DNA of 8,062 nucleotides from Parvularcula sp963922235 (GTDB lineage Bacteria; Pseudomonadota; Alphaproteobacteria; Caulobacterales; Parvularculaceae): the NCBI GenBank assembly GCA_963922235.1, contig CAWUIJ010000126.1, positions 1 through 8,062 on the forward strand, read 5' to 3'. The translations under genes and the position numbers were made by a program. Under the pieces are notes generated by a model. It ran no database searches. It saw only the letters and a program-made list of their open reading frames with translations, and had not been told where the DNA came from. Positions 1 through 6,469 of this stretch are shown in pieces. Numbering within the stretch: position 1 is the first letter of the stretch; every line of letters starts with the position of its first letter.

Positions 1-98
1 AAGGTCCACGAACCTTCAGCTCCGGACCGAACCGCAAACCCAAAGAGGCTGATCCTGACAGTCCCTTCGCGGTCCTTGCGAGCCTCAAGAAAGACTAA
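1..98 (+). CDS. C-terminal end of a gene, possibly an alphaproteobacterial helicase (partial)
   Basis: Reading from base 3, this frame is open for 31 codons and stops at TAA (96-98). The peptide is basic and Pro/Gly-rich (RKPKE near the middle), then ends in PDSPFAVLASLKKD. From memory, an Asp-Ser-Pro-Phe-Ala motif followed by a short Leu/Lys helix closes a family of alphaproteobacterial SUV3-like DEAD/DEAH helicases, so a helicase tail is my best guess. No catalytic motif lies inside the window, so the product is not proven. The frame is convergent with accA, and the last four bases overlap the end of accA (stop at 95-97). No terminator separates the two genes. The other two plus-strand frames are less convincing: one stops early and the other runs through without this motif. 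Confidence 0.5.
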   Translation, partial: GPRTFSSGPNRKPKEADPDSPFAVLASLKKD

Positions 99-1075
99 GC
101 AGCAGCGCCGAGGCCCATGCGGCCAAGATTGAGGAATTTCTCGCGGCGCTGGGCTTTGATCTCATCAGGACCCAAGCCCTCGAGCTCTTTCAGAGCACCG
201 ACGATCGCATCGCGCACGCCTTCCATGGCAAGATCAGGCAAGCGATGGGCACCGCCGACGGGCTCCGGGATAATCCCATCAATCACACCCAGCTCCTCGA
301 GATCCTGCGCCGAGATCTTCATCGCTTCAGCAGCATCCGGCGCTTTGTTCTCGCCCTTTTTCTGCGCATCTTTCCAAAGAATAGAGGCGCATCCCTCAGG
401 TGAAATCACGGAGTAGACGGAATGTTCGAGCATCAGAACGCGGTTCGCCGCTGCCAGTGCTACAGCACCGCCTGATCCGCCTTCACCGCAAATGACCGAC
501 ACGATCGGCACGCCTGCACCCAAAAATGCCGATGTTGACGACGCGATGGCTTCCGCCTGGCCGCGCTCCTCAGCGCCGCGTCCAGGATAGGCGCCGGCTG
601 TATCGACCAAGGTCACAACGGGAAGACCAAAACGTTCAGCCATTTCCACCAAACGGATGGCTTTTCGATAGCCCTCGGGCCGTGCCATCCCAAAATTGTG
701 CTCAAGACGGCTATCGGTGTCTCGGCCCTTTTCATGGCCGATCAGCACCACACGGTACCCACCGATCATTGCCGTGCCGCCCATAATCGCGCGGTCATCA
801 CCGAATGCACGGTCCCCGCAGAGCTCAACGAAATTGTCCGCGATCACCTCTGCGTAGTCTTTGAAGTGTGGCCGCGAAGCATGGCGCGCGACTTGGGTCT
901 TCTGCCAGCGCGAAAGCCCAGCATAGATGTCCTGGAGAAGCTTATCGGACTTTTCTTCGAGGCGCTTGATATCGGGGGCCACTTCAGCACCCGCATCGCC
1001 ATCGAGACCGCGCAGGGCGTCGATCTTGTCTTCAAGCTCAGCGATCGGCTTTTCAAAATCCAAATAGGTGCGCAT
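95..1075 (-). CDS. accA: Acetyl-CoA carboxylase carboxyltransferase subunit alpha
   Basis: AccA pairs with AccD to form the cytoplasmic carboxyltransferase of acetyl-CoA carboxylase. This complex moves a carboxyl group from biotinylated AccB to acetyl-CoA, giving malonyl-CoA, the committed step of fatty acid synthesis. The protein has 326 residues, close to the usual 315-325. A charged helical N-terminus (about 1-60) precedes the crotonase-like carboxyltransferase core. Recognisable blocks are GHEKGRDT (113-120), DTAGAYPG (158-165), the glycine-rich oxyanion segment GEGGSGGA (197-204) and SPEGCASILW (225-234). No key block is missing. The ATG at 1075 lies 3 nt after the xerD stop. A GAGG Shine-Dalgarno element about 9 nt upstream sits inside the end of xerD, so the gene is probably the last of that operon. 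The 3' end overlaps the convergent partial gene by 4 nt. Identification is firm. Confidence 0.98.
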   Translation of the reverse strand: MRTYLDFEKPIAELEDKIDALRGLDGDAGAEVAPDIKRLEEKSDKLLQDIYAGLSRWQKTQVARHASRPHFKDYAEVIADNFVELCGDRAFGDDRAIMGGTAMIGGYRVVLIGHEKGRDTDSRLEHNFGMARPEGYRKAIRLVEMAERFGLPVVTLVDTAGAYPGRGAEERGQAEAIASSTSAFLGAGVPIVSVICGEGGSGGAVALAAANRVLMLEHSVYSVISPEGCASILWKDAQKKGENKAPDAAEAMKISAQDLEELGVIDGIIPEPVGGAHRLPDLAMEGVRDAIVGALKELEGLGPDEIKAQRREKFLNLGRMGLGAAA

Positions 1076-1078
1076 GTC

Positions 1079-2011
1079 TCAATTCCTCTTCCCTTCCGCC
1101 AGCGGGTGATGCGTCTCGAGAGCATCTTTGAGCCGCGCTTGGCGGACATGGGTGTAAACTTGCGTCGTTGTGATGTCAGCATGCCCCAAAAGGTGTTGGA
1201 GGGACCTTAAATCCGCCCCGCCTTCTAAGAGATGCGTCGCAAACGCGTGGCGCAAGACATGCGGCGAGATGCGCGCGGGATCAATCCCCACCTTTGTGGC
1301 TAGATCTTTGAGAAGCTGCGCGAAACGCGCCGAGGTCAGGTGGCCGCCTTTGCCGCGAGAGGGAAAAAGGTAGGGGCTTCCGCCCTCCGGCGCGAAGGCA
1401 GGGCGGCCCTCAGAAAGGTAACGCGCGAGAACCTCCTCCGCCTCCTCCGTGAGAGGGACCAGGCGTTCCTTGGAACCTTTGCCAATCACCCGCAGCAATG
1501 CGCTCCCGCCCCCCAAAAGCGATGAGGCCTCAAGTGAGACGAGCTCGGAAACCCGAAGCCCGGTCGAATAAAGGACATGCAAAAGCGCCTGGAGACGAAG
1601 GGCTTTCGGCGCGCCTGCTGCGGCATCATCATCGACAAGGTTGAGAAGACGCTCGACCTCATCAACAGAGAGCACCTTGGGAAGACGCTTCTCCTTCTTC
1701 GGGGTCTCAAGCGTGAGCGCTGGATTGTCTCCGCGCCATTCCTCTGCATACGCAAAGTTGTAGAACTGACGAAGGGCAGAAAGGCAAAGCGCAGCTGTCG
1801 CCCGGCTGCGCCCCGTTTCCTCGAGCTTGCCCATGTAAGCGGCGAGGTCTTCGCGCGAGGCTTCCGCCAACGTTGTGCTGCGCTTGGCGAAAAAGGCGGA
1901 GACGCGACCAAGATCGCGGCCATAATTGCGCAGGGTGCGTGAGGACGCACCGCGCTCGACCATCATCATCTCAAGGAAGGCCTCGATGGCCGCCTGGTCA
2001 CTCAGGCTCAC
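1079..2011 (-). CDS. xerD: Site-specific tyrosine recombinase XerD
   Basis: XerD acts with XerC at the dif site, under FtsK control, to resolve chromosome dimers at cell division. The protein has 310 residues. It has an N-terminal SAM-like core-binding domain (about 5-95) and a C-terminal catalytic domain (about 108-300). The full catalytic set is visible: R153 (in GLRVSEL), K178 (GKGSKERLVPL), H251 and R254 (HVLRHAFATH), H277 (LGHADITTTQ) and nucleophile Y286 (VYTHV). The spacing fits E. coli XerD. The start is GTG (2011-2009), in a 4-nt GTGA overlap with the stop of the upstream secreted-protein gene. There is no strong separate Shine-Dalgarno, so translational coupling is likely. An ATG run at codons 15-17 would cut into the conserved N-terminal helix and is a worse start. 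XerD rather than XerC is chosen from the overall motif style and the accA linkage, so a small chance of XerC remains. Confidence 0.95.
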   Translation of the reverse strand: MSLSDQAAIEAFLEMMMVERGASSRTLRNYGRDLGRVSAFFAKRSTTLAEASREDLAAYMGKLEETGRSRATAALCLSALRQFYNFAYAEEWRGDNPALTLETPKKEKRLPKVLSVDEVERLLNLVDDDAAAGAPKALRLQALLHVLYSTGLRVSELVSLEASSLLGGGSALLRVIGKGSKERLVPLTEEAEEVLARYLSEGRPAFAPEGGSPYLFPSRGKGGHLTSARFAQLLKDLATKVGIDPARISPHVLRHAFATHLLEGGADLRSLQHLLGHADITTTQVYTHVRQARLKDALETHHPLAEGKRN

Positions 2012-3576
2012 CGGCTGGTGCGCACGGGTTTAAGCCGTGGACGGTAGAATTGCGGATTGACCGCTTCCACGCGCAGACGCGGTGCAGAGCTGAGGGCTGC
2101 GCTGCGGAACACGGCTGCGCGCGCGATGTCATAGCCGCCCGCGGCCTCATAAAGGTTCGCAGCGACGGTATCGCGGATCCTGCCAAGCTCTCCATCCGCA
2201 ACAACGGTCGAGGCTGAAAGTGCGGCCAGCAGCTGCGCGCCTTGGCTACCGCTTGTGGCCGCTGAAAGCCCATTGTCGACGACATTGGCGAGGTTACCCG
2301 TGAGCTGACGTTGCGCCGCCCGGTCTGCTGCATCGACAGCAATCACTGGCGGCGGGGGAAGGTCTTCACCGATGGCGCCCGCGAGCCGCTGGGCGGCGCT
2401 CGGCTGAAGATAGCTATAGAGTTTGGTGAGGTTGAAAAATGCCGTCTCTGCGCCCTGCCCTTCCCGCGTAGCGACGCTTCGGATCCATCGCTCCGCCGCT
2501 TCATAGCGGCCGTTCAAAAGGCATGCGAGACTGTACTCGACCTCATATTCATCCGTTGAAGGATCAGGTGCGGTTGATGCCATCTCTGCACCGAAGATCT
2601 TTGCCCGCAAAAGGAAATCGGCCGGATCGGTGATGGTGTCGGACAAGGCTTCGCCCACAGCGCCAGCACGGGCGCCAGATCCTTGGGGAAGCGCCCGGAT
2701 GAAGCCAACATCTTGCGAGATACGGGTACCCGGCACGGACTCGGCCACCTGCCCAAGCTCACGTGGCGGCATCAAATCCTCAAGCGCCGCGCGGCGCAAA
2801 GCGGCCACACGCACGGCATTGCTCATGTTCCGGTCCATCGCGATGGCGGTGACGATGGGAGCCGCAACCGTCTCCACATCCGCCTCATTCATCAAACCGC
2901 CGAGCTTCCGGAAAGCTGCATACTGAAGAGCGTTCTCCGGCAAAGCGCCGGTGGGAAAGCCTGTTTGCAAGGACCGAAGCGCGGCCTCGTCGGCTGCGCT
3001 CAGGACACCCTCTTCTTTTGCAAGACTGATCGTGAGGTCAGCTGCGGCGCGCTCTCCGGTATGGGTGTAACAAAAGGCGCGCAAACGGACAAAGAATGGG
3101 GCCTGACGACCTTCCCGAAGGCTCGCACCCCGCGCGCAAGCGCGATCGTATTGAAGCAGAAGAAGATCCCTATACGCCACGCTTTCAGCAAGCGTGGGCT
3201 TAATCGCGAGGCCTGGAGTGAGCTCTGCCAGCGCCGCGGCTTCCATGACATAACCAGCCTCGACAGCGCGGCGGAGCTTCAGCCCCGCTAGACCTTCGTC
3301 GGCATCTCTTGGGCTTTCTCCCGGCGACAAAAGCACCCGGCGAAGGATCAATCGTTTGGCCGGATCATCAAAAACGGTGGGCACCGCCTCGAGCTGCTCT
3401 TCTATGTCCCGCGCCTCAGCACCATCCCAAAGCGTCCGAGGCAGAGCGCCATCGCTTTCTGTCAGAACACCCAAAGCAAACGAGCTGTCGTCAAAGCGTG
3501 CGCGCTCCACCTGGGCAAAGGCCAGACTGGCGGCGGCTGATAAGACGCTGAGAGCGCCGACCACGAGATGTTTCAT
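2008..3576 (-). CDS. Secreted protein of unknown function, helical repeat-like
   Basis: I do not recognise this 522-residue protein. The first 21 residues form a clear Sec signal peptide (Lys2, a hydrophobic Val/Leu/Ala core, then AFA before Gln22), so a periplasmic location is likely. The mature part is Ala/Leu/Arg/Glu-rich and looks almost wholly helical. Around 346-392 it has a TPR-like pattern (YSLACLLNGRYEAAERW, then a Phe/Leu/Tyr helix), which suggests an alpha-solenoid scaffold. There is a proline run at 407-410 and a basic C-terminal tail (RPRLKPVRTSR). Cys147 and Cys169 could form a disulfide. No enzyme motif is visible. The start ATG follows the 41-residue gene by 5 nt and has only an AAGGGG run 1 nt away, so reinitiation after the upstream stop is likely. 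The stop overlaps the xerD GTG. The context suggests constant co-expression with xerD and accA but does not give a function. Confidence 0.85.
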   Translation of the reverse strand: MKHLVVGALSVLSAAASLAFAQVERARFDDSSFALGVLTESDGALPRTLWDGAEARDIEEQLEAVPTVFDDPAKRLILRRVLLSPGESPRDADEGLAGLKLRRAVEAGYVMEAAALAELTPGLAIKPTLAESVAYRDLLLLQYDRACARGASLREGRQAPFFVRLRAFCYTHTGERAAADLTISLAKEEGVLSAADEAALRSLQTGFPTGALPENALQYAAFRKLGGLMNEADVETVAAPIVTAIAMDRNMSNAVRVAALRRAALEDLMPPRELGQVAESVPGTRISQDVGFIRALPQGSGARAGAVGEALSDTITDPADFLLRAKIFGAEMASTAPDPSTDEYEVEYSLACLLNGRYEAAERWIRSVATREGQGAETAFFNLTKLYSYLQPSAAQRLAGAIGEDLPPPPVIAVDAADRAAQRQLTGNLANVVDNGLSAATSGSQGAQLLAALSASTVVADGELGRIRDTVAANLYEAAGGYDIARAAVFRSAALSSAPRLRVEAVNPQFYRPRLKPVRTSR

Positions 3577-3581
3577 GCCCC

Positions 3582-3707
3582 TTATCGAGCGCTGAGCTCG
3601 ACCTCCTGCGTGATCGGAACGGATTGCGGCTGCCGACGATCCCCTAAAACGTAGAGAACCGCCAGGGAGAGAACAACGAGGGTTAAAAGAAAGATCGCAA
3701 ACCGCAT
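3582..3707 (-). CDS. Small single-pass membrane protein (41 aa), first gene of the xerD-accA operon
   Basis: This short frame starts at ATG 3707 and ends at TAA (3584-3582). It encodes 41 residues. After Met-Arg there is a continuous hydrophobic stretch of about 18-20 residues (FAIFLLTLVVLSLAVLYVL), then a polar tail with GDRRQP and acidic residues near the end. This predicts one transmembrane helix or an uncleaved signal anchor with a short soluble tail. There is no lipobox cysteine. A strong AGGAG lies 7 nt before the ATG. The stop is 5 nt before the ATG of the secreted protein, so the two are probably coupled. The function is unknown. Good ribosome binding site, clean topology and tight spacing argue for a real gene, though it is short enough that chance cannot be excluded. 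Confidence 0.7.
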   Translation of the reverse strand: MRFAIFLLTLVVLSLAVLYVLGDRRQPQSVPITQEVELSAR

Positions 3708-3714
3708 GATGCTT

Positions 3715-3719
3715 CTCCT
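3715..3719 (-). promoter_or_regulatory. Ribosome binding site of the 41-aa gene
   Basis: AGGAG on the minus strand lies 7 nt before the ATG at 3707. It is the best Shine-Dalgarno sequence in the whole minus-strand operon. It supports translation of the small frame and suggests that ribosomes enter the operon here. I could not find a convincing -35/-10 pair upstream of it. Confidence 0.6.
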
Positions 3720-3748
3720 GCTGGGAGTTTACGCGAACCAGAGGGCTG

Positions 3749-3776
3749 AAAAAAGGCTCGTTTTCAAATGAAGAGC
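3749..3776 (-). terminator. Possible Rho-independent terminator of the lost gene
   Basis: On the minus strand, GCTCTTC is followed by the loop ATTT and then by GAA, a 3-nt bulge (AAC) and GAGC. A C and six T residues come next. This gives a bulged stem of about 7 bp with a U-tail. It lies just downstream of the stop at 3784 of the remnant frame, where a terminator would be expected. The stem is short and bulged, so strength is doubtful. Confidence 0.35.
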
Positions 3777-3783
3777 AAGGTCA

Positions 3784-3924
3784 TCAGGTCTCGGCGCAGA
3801 TCACCATCCGCCCTTCAGTGCTCTTTCGCTCAATCAACGCGTGCTTGTTGCCAAAAATCTCCAAGTCGGCCTCCCTTGCGTCGTTGGAAAGGGCAAACAC
3901 GCGGTCTGCAAAATTAAAATCTGA
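3784..3924 (-). pseudogene. Remnant: C-terminal part of an unidentified gene
   Basis: The minus strand is open for 46 codons between a TGA at 3927-3925 and a TGA at 3786-3784. The peptide has protein-like composition (FADRVFALSNDAREADLEIF, then a stretch containing GNKHALIERKSTEGRMVIC). The only early start is a GTG at 3900 (38 residues), and it has no Shine-Dalgarno before it. A terminator-like hairpin follows the stop. The simplest reading is the surviving end of a gene cut at about 3909-3925, where the base composition turns AT-rich. I do not recognise the family. A small intact gene starting at GTG 3900 is the alternative, but the missing ribosome site makes it less likely. Confidence 0.4.
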
Positions 3925-3931
3925 TCATTTG

Positions 3932-3946
3932 TATCGTAAAACGATA
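3932..3946. promoter_or_regulatory. Palindrome in the leader of the sulfotransferase-like gene
   Basis: TATCGT and ACGATA form a perfect 6-bp inverted repeat around AAA, about 80 bases before the ATG at 4028. The flanks do not extend the symmetry. A weak plus-strand promoter could overlap it (TTGTAT at 3929-3934, 17-base spacer, TATCTG at 3952-3957). The palindrome may therefore be an operator. It lies in AT-rich DNA where short palindromes arise by chance. Confidence 0.25.
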
Positions 3947-4015
3947 ATCACTATCTGGGGACTACAGGTGTAGTTGAATTGGTGCTTTCTCAGCGCGACG
4001 AGACTGGTCTTGGGT

Positions 4016-4019
4016 GAGG
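4016..4019 (+). promoter_or_regulatory. Ribosome binding site deciding the start at 4028
   Basis: GAGG lies 8 nt before ATG 4028. The longer frame begins with TTG at 3974 and has no Shine-Dalgarno sequence. Its 18 extra residues (including Trp-Cys early on) look like untranslated leader read as protein. The ATG is therefore preferred. Confidence 0.5.
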
Positions 4020-4027
4020 TGCGATCG

Positions 4028-5053
4028 ATGACGTTCCCAGAAGACGTCCTGAGCGAAGCAAGCTGGTTCCCGATCAGCCTCACAAGCGATTACAGGTCAA
4101 TCGTCTTTGCAAAGACCAATGCGAATGCTCTTGGGTCTGAACCTTTTCTCGATAGCCGGTTTTACCAAGGTATTGCTGAACGCTGCTCAGTCTCAGTTGA
4201 CGAGATCCCGCCCACCCCGTTTCAACAAGAGCCAAGCTGGATTTTCCATTCAGCCTTTTGCTGCTCGACCCTTTTGGCAGCAGCTCTCTATGAAACACAG
4301 GGCTGCCTTGCGCTGAAAGAACCCGACGTTCTGATGGGCCTCGCCAATGCTAAGCGTATGCTTCCGAAGACCGAAGAGGGTCGAAGTCGCTATAACTTAC
4401 TGAAAGATAGAGTCTTCACAACGCTTTCGCGACAACATGATGACCGTCCGATCGTCATTAAGCCAACCAATACAGCGAACAATCTTCTCGAAGATGTCTT
4501 GGCGTTAGGGCATCGGGTGACGATCATCACCTCGTCCCTCCCCGATTTTTTGGTGTCTGTTGCAAAGAAGGGAGAGGCCTGCCGTAACTTCATCCGTACT
4601 GTGTACAATATCTTTTCTCTTGATCCCTTTGGCCTCCAGCATTTTCCATCGCGCCAAGCCATGACATTCACTGACTTCCAGGTTTCAACGCTGATTTGGC
4701 GCGCTCAGATGGAGCTCTTTAGCGAGATGGCAGCGCGTAATCCTGATCAGATTGTGACGCTCACCGACCGAGAATTCCTCGCGAACAAGGAACAGACCTT
4801 ATCAAAGCTCTGTGGTCACTTTGACTTGCGCGTGGATGAGGACACCATCCACGGCCTGGTTGACGGCCCTTTCTTCGAGGTCAATGCGAAGTTTGATGAT
4901 CAACGCTTCAGCGATCAGATCCGCGATGAGCAATCCAACTTGGTCAAAGCCATGTTCGATGATGACATCGCCCTCATCGACGAGTGGGCATCGAAGGTTC
5001 GGCTGCAGCGGGACATCACCCTTCCGCTACCGAACAATCTTCACACAGCTTAA
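4028..5053 (+). CDS. Sulfotransferase-like P-loop protein, low-GC
   Basis: The protein has 341 residues from ATG 4028 (359 if TTG 3974 were used). It is probably cytoplasmic, with no signal peptide or membrane helix. WIFHSAFCCSTLLAAAL (71-87) fits the strand, P-loop and helix of the PAPS-dependent sulfotransferase fold. It is followed by LKEPDVLMGL (96-105), and VIKPTNTANNLL (143-154) fits a following strand and loop. SSLPDFLVSVAKKG (169-182) matches the position of the usual Arg-Asp-Pro 3'-phosphate-binding region, with the basic residues shifted. The canonical PKSGTTW lysine is absent and two cysteines (78, 79) sit in the loop, so activity and donor are uncertain. A methionine- and acid-rich C-terminus (about 290-341) is not assigned. 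GC is about 45-48% in lines 4141-4200, 4561-4620 and 4861-4920, far below the neighbours. The gene stands alone, ending 15 nt from the convergent protease gene. I infer recent acquisition. Sulfation of a surface glycan is possible, given the glycosyltransferases nearby. Confidence 0.6.
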   Translation: MTFPEDVLSEASWFPISLTSDYRSIVFAKTNANALGSEPFLDSRFYQGIAERCSVSVDEIPPTPFQQEPSWIFHSAFCCSTLLAAALYETQGCLALKEPDVLMGLANAKRMLPKTEEGRSRYNLLKDRVFTTLSRQHDDRPIVIKPTNTANNLLEDVLALGHRVTIITSSLPDFLVSVAKKGEACRNFIRTVYNIFSLDPFGLQHFPSRQAMTFTDFQVSTLIWRAQMELFSEMAARNPDQIVTLTDREFLANKEQTLSKLCGHFDLRVDEDTIHGLVDGPFFEVNAKFDDQRFSDQIRDEQSNLVKAMFDDDIALIDEWASKVRLQRDITLPLPNNLHTA

Positions 5054-5068
5054 AGTGACTGCGACGTC

Positions 5069-6469
5069 TCAGCGGGACAGCCTATAGCGTGTCGTTTGTC
5101 CACGTTCGTTCTTGAGCGTCACCGAACTCACGGGACCTCCGCGCAATGCGCGTTCGACATCAGAGACATTCTCTGTCTCGTTGTCGTCAATCGCCACGAT
5201 GACCGAACCCTGGCGGAGGCGATAACGCCGGGCGATGCTGTTCGGCGCGATGCCCACCACAATCACACCTTCTTCAAAAGGGCTGCGGCCCAGCTCTTCA
5301 GCTAAGGCCGGAGAAAGATTGGCGATTGTCGCGCCGGACAGCTGGTGATCCCCGGTGAGCAGGGTCTCGTCACGGTCGGGGCTTTCAGGAGGATAGGCCA
5401 GCCGTGCTCGAGCCGTCCGTTCTTTGCCTTCGCGGAGGTAGACGAGCTCAACCCGGTCCCCCTCTTCGCCCGTGGCAGGGCGATAACGAAGCGCTTCGCC
5501 GCTCATCACGTCCTGTCCGTCGATGGAGAGAATGACGTCGCTTTCCTTCAGCCCCGCGCGATCAGCGGGACCACCCGGATAGATTTGGCTGATCAGTGCG
5601 CCCTTGGGCCGATCAAGACCAATCGCCGAAGCAATTCGTGCATCGACATCGGACCCGATCACCCCGAGCCAAGGCCGCCGGACCATGGTGTCGCCACCAA
5701 GGGCTGATGCGACCACGCGCCGGACCAGATTGCCAGGGATGGCAAAACCAATCCCATTTGATCCTCCGGACCGGGAATAAATAGCTGTATTCACTCCAAG
5801 CAAACGGCCATCGACATCCACCAACGCTCCGCCAGAATTGCCAGGATTAATGGCTGCATCCGTCTGGATGAAAAATTGGAAGTCTGACACCGACACATTC
5901 GTCCGGCTCAAGGCGGACACGATGCCTGAGGTCACGGTCTGACCCACGCCAAAGGGGTTGCCGATCGCCAGGACAATATCCCCGACGAGGGCTTCGTCAC
6001 TGTCGGCGAAGGTGAGTGCCGGTAAAGGCTCATCGGCTTCAATACGCAAGATCGCGAGGTCGGTTTGCGGGTCCGTGAGCAGAACCTCGGCCTCATACTC
6101 GCGGCGGTCTGCGAGGACGACTCGGATCTCATCCATGTTCTCGATCACGTGGTTGTTGGTGACCACCACGCCGCCAGCATCAACGATCACCCCCGAACCA
6201 AGCGACGACTGCACCCGCTCCCGCGTAGGCCCTGGTGCCACATCGCCGAAGAATTGCCGGAAGAAGGGATCGTCGAAGAGGCTGCGCGAGCGGGTCCTTA
6301 CCGTTCGGCGGGTGTAGATGTTCACCACAGCTGGCGCCGTCGCTTCCACCACCGGTGCATAGGTGGCGCGAAGGTCAAGATCGCTTCGCGGCTGCACGGT
6401 TTGAGCCAGCGCAGAACCAGTGAGTGACAGAGCCAGGACGACGGAACAGAGAAAGCGGCGAGCAAACAT
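5069..6469 (-). CDS. degQ: Do/DegQ-family periplasmic serine endoprotease
   Basis: Do-family (HtrA) proteases form cages that degrade or refold damaged envelope proteins. The protein has 466 residues, slightly shorter than E. coli DegP and like DegQ. The signal peptide (1-22, ALA before Gln23) sends it to the periplasm. The trypsin-like domain (about 35-255) has H107 (TNNHVIEN), D137 (TDLAILRI) and S212 (NPGNSGGAL), so the triad is complete. The LA loop (about 54-86, FDDPFFRQFFGD) is short, favouring DegQ over DegP, but the exact symbol is uncertain. PDZ1 covers about 264-355 and PDZ2 about 375-466. AAGGG lies about 8 nt before the ATG at 6469. The gene is divergent from the glycosyltransferase gene across 99 bases. 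The 3' end lies 15 bases from the convergent low-GC gene, with no visible terminator between them. In many alphaproteobacteria rarA follows such a gene, but it is not here. Confidence 0.93.
   Translation of the reverse strand: MFARRFLCSVVLALSLTGSALAQTVQPRSDLDLRATYAPVVEATAPAVVNIYTRRTVRTRSRSLFDDPFFRQFFGDVAPGPTRERVQSSLGSGVIVDAGGVVVTNNHVIENMDEIRVVLADRREYEAEVLLTDPQTDLAILRIEADEPLPALTFADSDEALVGDIVLAIGNPFGVGQTVTSGIVSALSRTNVSVSDFQFFIQTDAAINPGNSGGALVDVDGRLLGVNTAIYSRSGGSNGIGFAIPGNLVRRVVASALGGDTMVRRPWLGVIGSDVDARIASAIGLDRPKGALISQIYPGGPADRAGLKESDVILSIDGQDVMSGEALRYRPATGEEGDRVELVYLREGKERTARARLAYPPESPDRDETLLTGDHQLSGATIANLSPALAEELGRSPFEEGVIVVGIAPNSIARRYRLRQGSVIVAIDDNETENVSDVERALRGGPVSSVTLKNERGQTTRYRLSR

Larger units (their letters stand above)
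3708..4027. other. 320-base gap without an intact gene
   Basis: This gap lies between the divergent starts of the 41-aa gene and the sulfotransferase-like gene. From left to right it holds the ribosome binding site of the small gene, a weak hairpin followed by a T-run on the minus strand, and a 46-codon minus-strand open frame that looks like a gene tail. Next come an AT-rich stretch from about 3909 and a small palindrome at 3932-3946. The last part is a leader of about 70 bases before the ATG at 4028. The change from GC-rich to AT-rich near 3909 may mark the edge of acquired DNA. Confidence 0.6.

Noticed and set aside
698..1210. Plus-strand open frame of 170 codons
   Set aside because: It lies antisense to accA and the end of xerD, both of which have complete conserved motifs on the other strand. 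The long frame is a high-GC shadow and its protein resembles nothing known.
1577..2217. Plus-strand frames inside xerD and the secreted-protein gene
   Set aside because: They mirror the codon structure of the real minus-strand genes and have no ribosome sites or recognisable domains.
2683..3291. Plus-strand open frame of 202 codons
   Set aside because: It is antisense to the secreted-protein gene, which has a signal peptide and operon spacing. Its protein has irregular composition with no domain.
3974..4027. N-terminal extension of the sulfotransferase-like protein from TTG 3974
   Set aside because: TTG is a rare start and has no Shine-Dalgarno here, while ATG 4028 has GAGG at 8 nt. The extra residues add no conserved motif.
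5054..5068. Terminator between the convergent sulfotransferase-like and degQ genes
   Set aside because: Only 15 bases are available, and I found no GC-rich hairpin with a T-run there. GACGTC is a palindrome but too short for a terminator.
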